A stretch of DNA of 6,941 bases from a bacterium. Its GTDB lineage: Bacteria; Actinomycetota; Acidimicrobiia; Acidimicrobiales; Bin134. This document shows, in pieces, positions 6,869-6,941 of the stretch. The first letter of the stretch is position 1. Each line of letters begins with the position of its first letter. The stretch is from assembly GCA_028820035.1 (NCBI GenBank), contig JAPPKI010000401.1:1-6941 (forward strand), in the 5' to 3' direction. A program made the translations under genes and the position numbers. Below the pieces are notes generated by a model. The model ran no database searches. It worked only from the letters and a program-made list of their open reading frames with translations, and was not told where the DNA came from.

Positions 6869-6941
6869 GTCGCCCTGCTGAGGTCGGGATCTCGGCCCTC
6901 GGGCCCCTCGCCAGATCGCTCGATGCCAGATCGCTCGATGG
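6865..6941 (-). CDS. Probable C-terminal tail of an upstream gene (partial), ATGA-coupled to the exporter
   Basis: Reading leftward from the window edge, one frame stays open for 24 codons and ends in a TGA at 6867-6865 that overlaps the exporter's ATG by the common ATGA arrangement. The visible peptide begins with IERSG repeated twice and ends in PDLSRAT; it is hydrophilic and matches no family I recognise, as expected for a disordered C-terminus. Third-position GC is about 70 percent (17 of 24 codons), compatible with but not proof of coding. The other two leftward frames are also open across these 77 bases, so the case rests mainly on the ATGA overlap. If real, an upstream gene, perhaps a regulator or partner, is co-translated with the exporter. 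Confidence 0.4.
   Translation of the reverse strand, partial: IERSGIERSGEGPEGRDPDLSRAT
6911..6940. repeat. Perfect 15-base tandem duplication
   Basis: CCAGATCGCTCGATG occurs twice head to tail (6911-6925 and 6926-6940) with no mismatch, ending one base before the window edge. Each copy contains the small inverted repeat ATCG-CT-CGAT. Being a multiple of three it keeps every frame open; in the frame that ends by ATGA overlap it encodes IERSG twice. It lies 43-72 bases upstream of the exporter start, so it may be a coding duplication or a pair of protein-binding sites. Confidence 0.85.

Overview
The window is high-GC DNA with tightly packed genes, strong Shine-Dalgarno sequences and GC-rich third codon positions. 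Together with the protein families present this suggests an Actinomycetota bacterium. The substrate-binding protein has a style I associate with Acidimicrobiia and related lineages, but that placement is inference from memory, not from a search.

Layout: positions 1-3289 hold a rightward cluster of three genes. The first is the C-terminal part of a large flavin-dependent (Baeyer-Villiger type) monooxygenase, cut by the window edge. Its stop codon overlaps the start of a 125-residue SnoaL/NTF2-like protein. After 42 bases comes a 614-residue solute-binding protein of the branched-chain amino acid (LivJ-like) class, held by an N-terminal membrane helix and a long acidic linker instead of a lipid anchor. 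Positions 3308-6868 hold one leftward gene for a 1186-residue fused ABC exporter (TMD-NBD-TMD-NBD). The two gene blocks converge with 18 bases between stop codons. At the right edge, an open frame that ends in a 4-base ATGA overlap with the exporter start is probably the tail of an upstream co-transcribed gene; it contains a perfect 15-base tandem duplication.

How the genes may work together: the rightward trio looks like a capture-and-oxidise module, with a surface receptor for a small organic substrate, a ketone/aldehyde-oxidising flavoenzyme and a small NTF2-fold protein that may act on the product. The substrate cannot be named from sequence. The exporter belongs to a separate transcription unit. 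Its most informative trait is strict asymmetry of its two ATP sites. NBD1 has lost the catalytic Glu, the switch His, the Q-loop Gln and the D-loop Asp, while NBD2 has lost the LSGGQ signature. All the defects therefore fall in one composite site and leave the other canonical. I found no RNA genes, CRISPR arrays or insertion sequences.
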